Shown piece after piece: positions 56,190 through 56,587 of a stretch of 56,587 nucleotides of DNA (positions are counted from its first letter, which is position 1; the number at the start of each line of letters is the position of its first letter). Made by a program: the position numbers and the translations under genes. Location of the stretch: assembly GCA_030645575.1 (NCBI GenBank), contig JAUSMJ010000006.1, positions 1 to 56,587 on the forward strand. The letters run 5' to 3'. The stretch is from Caulobacter sp. (lineage in GTDB: Bacteria > Pseudomonadota > Alphaproteobacteria > Caulobacterales > Caulobacteraceae). The notes under the pieces are model-generated. The model was not told the DNA's origin and did not search any database. It saw only the letters and a list, made by a program, of their open reading frames with translations.

Positions 56190-56587
56190 TTACGCCTCGG
56201 CGGTCTCGGCCTTGGCGGACAGGTCTTCGCCCGTCACCTGATCGACGACCTTCATCGACAGCTTGGTCTTGCCGCGGTCGTCGAAGCCCAGCAGCTTGAC
56301 CTTGACCATCTGGCCCTCGGTCAGCACGTCGGCGGGGCGGGCCACGCGTTCGTTGCTGATTTGGGAGACGTGGACCAGGCCGTCCTTGGCGCCGAAGAAG
56401 TTCACGAAGGCGCCGAAGTCGACGACCTTGACGACCTTGCCGTTGTAGATGGCGCCGAGTTCCGGCTCCGAAGCGATCGACTTGATCCACTCCTTGGCGG
56501 CGTCGATCTTGGCCTGGTCGGCGGCCGCGATCTTGATCGTGCCGTCTTCGCCGATGTCGATCTTGGCGCCGGTTTCGGCGGTGATCT
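56190..56587 (-). CDS. pnp: Polyribonucleotide nucleotidyltransferase, 3' part only
   Basis: The C-terminal 131 codons of PNPase. Reading leftwards from the window edge: the KH domain end ([17 protein letters not shown], then [15 protein letters not shown]), then the S1 RNA-binding domain ([55 protein letters not shown]). It degrades RNA 3' to 5' in the degradosome. The frame is open to the edge, so the two RNase PH domains lie outside. Its terminator follows at 56132-56161. Confidence 0.95.
   Translation of the reverse strand, partial: ITAETGAKIDIGEDGTIKIAAADQAKIDAAKEWIKSIASEPELGAIYNGKVVKVVDFGAFVNFFGAKDGLVHVSQISNERVARPADVLTEGQMVKVKLLGFDDRGKTKLSMKVVDQVTGEDLSAKAETAEA

Overview
The window is GC-rich (roughly 70%) alphaproteobacterial chromosome and looks like the replication-origin region of a member of the Caulobacteraceae (Caulobacter/Phenylobacterium group). 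The main evidence is a gene-free 0.5-kb segment (28357-28869) between ppsR (DUF299) and hemE. It carries three CtrA-type TTAA-N7-TTAA boxes and three DnaA-like boxes, which is the arrangement known from the Caulobacter origin. About 8-10 kb to its right are two perfect 16-bp parS palindromes and the mnmE-mnmG-rsmG-parA-parB block. The genus is inferred from gene order and protein resemblance, not from a search.

Layout. 1-126: left edge, the 5' end of an IS481-like insertion sequence. 220-12580: mixed metabolic and small genes (DUF1993, an aminotransferase, a two-domain M16 peptidase, acetyl-CoA synthetase, a creatininase-family hydrolase, EcsC, an ArsR regulator with NIPSNAP/ABM partners, tiny membrane and secreted proteins), punctuated by REP-like palindrome pairs. 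12737-19788: asd, rarD, an ATP-grasp protein, a PfkB kinase and a tight hisB-hisH-hisA-hisF-hisE run. 19785-28356: GFA protein, FAD oxidoreductase, Smr, mltA, Tim44-like protein, secB, then dnaQ-coaE-aroE-maf-ppsR reading away from the origin. 28357-28869: origin. 28870-41624: hemE-hemH-hemJ, rho, GST, quinone reductase, dienelactone hydrolase, then the tRNA-modification and chromosome-partitioning block. 41625-43523: an AT-rich patch and a lipoprotein metallo-beta-lactamase/TetR pair that separates parB from holA. 43537-56587: holA-lptE-leuS, a DUF3576 lipoprotein, ntrZ, a ThiE-like gene, a YggS-type gene, cenR, xth, lolA, ftsK, a small GIY-YIG gene enclosed by inverted repeats, and the 3' end of pnp.

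How the genes work together. The core is a replication/segregation hub: an origin probably controlled by CtrA and DnaA, parS sites bound by ParB, ParA for movement, the FtsK translocase, and DNA polymerase subunits (dnaQ epsilon, holA delta). Around it are envelope functions (mltA, lptE, lolA, secB, and the regulators cenR and ntrZ), haem synthesis (hemE/H/J), tRNA modification (mnmE/mnmG) and RNA turnover (rho, pnp). Most genes next to the origin read away from it on both sides.

The most unusual structures are: the GIY-YIG gene bounded by inverted copies of a hairpin repeat related to REP-like pairs elsewhere in the window; a parS site inside the mnmG reading frame; the MBL/TetR cassette with palindromic operator candidates; an 18-bp perfect palindrome in the rho leader; and an AT-rich patch with 30-bp-phased repeats after parB. 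I saw no tRNA, rRNA or CRISPR array.
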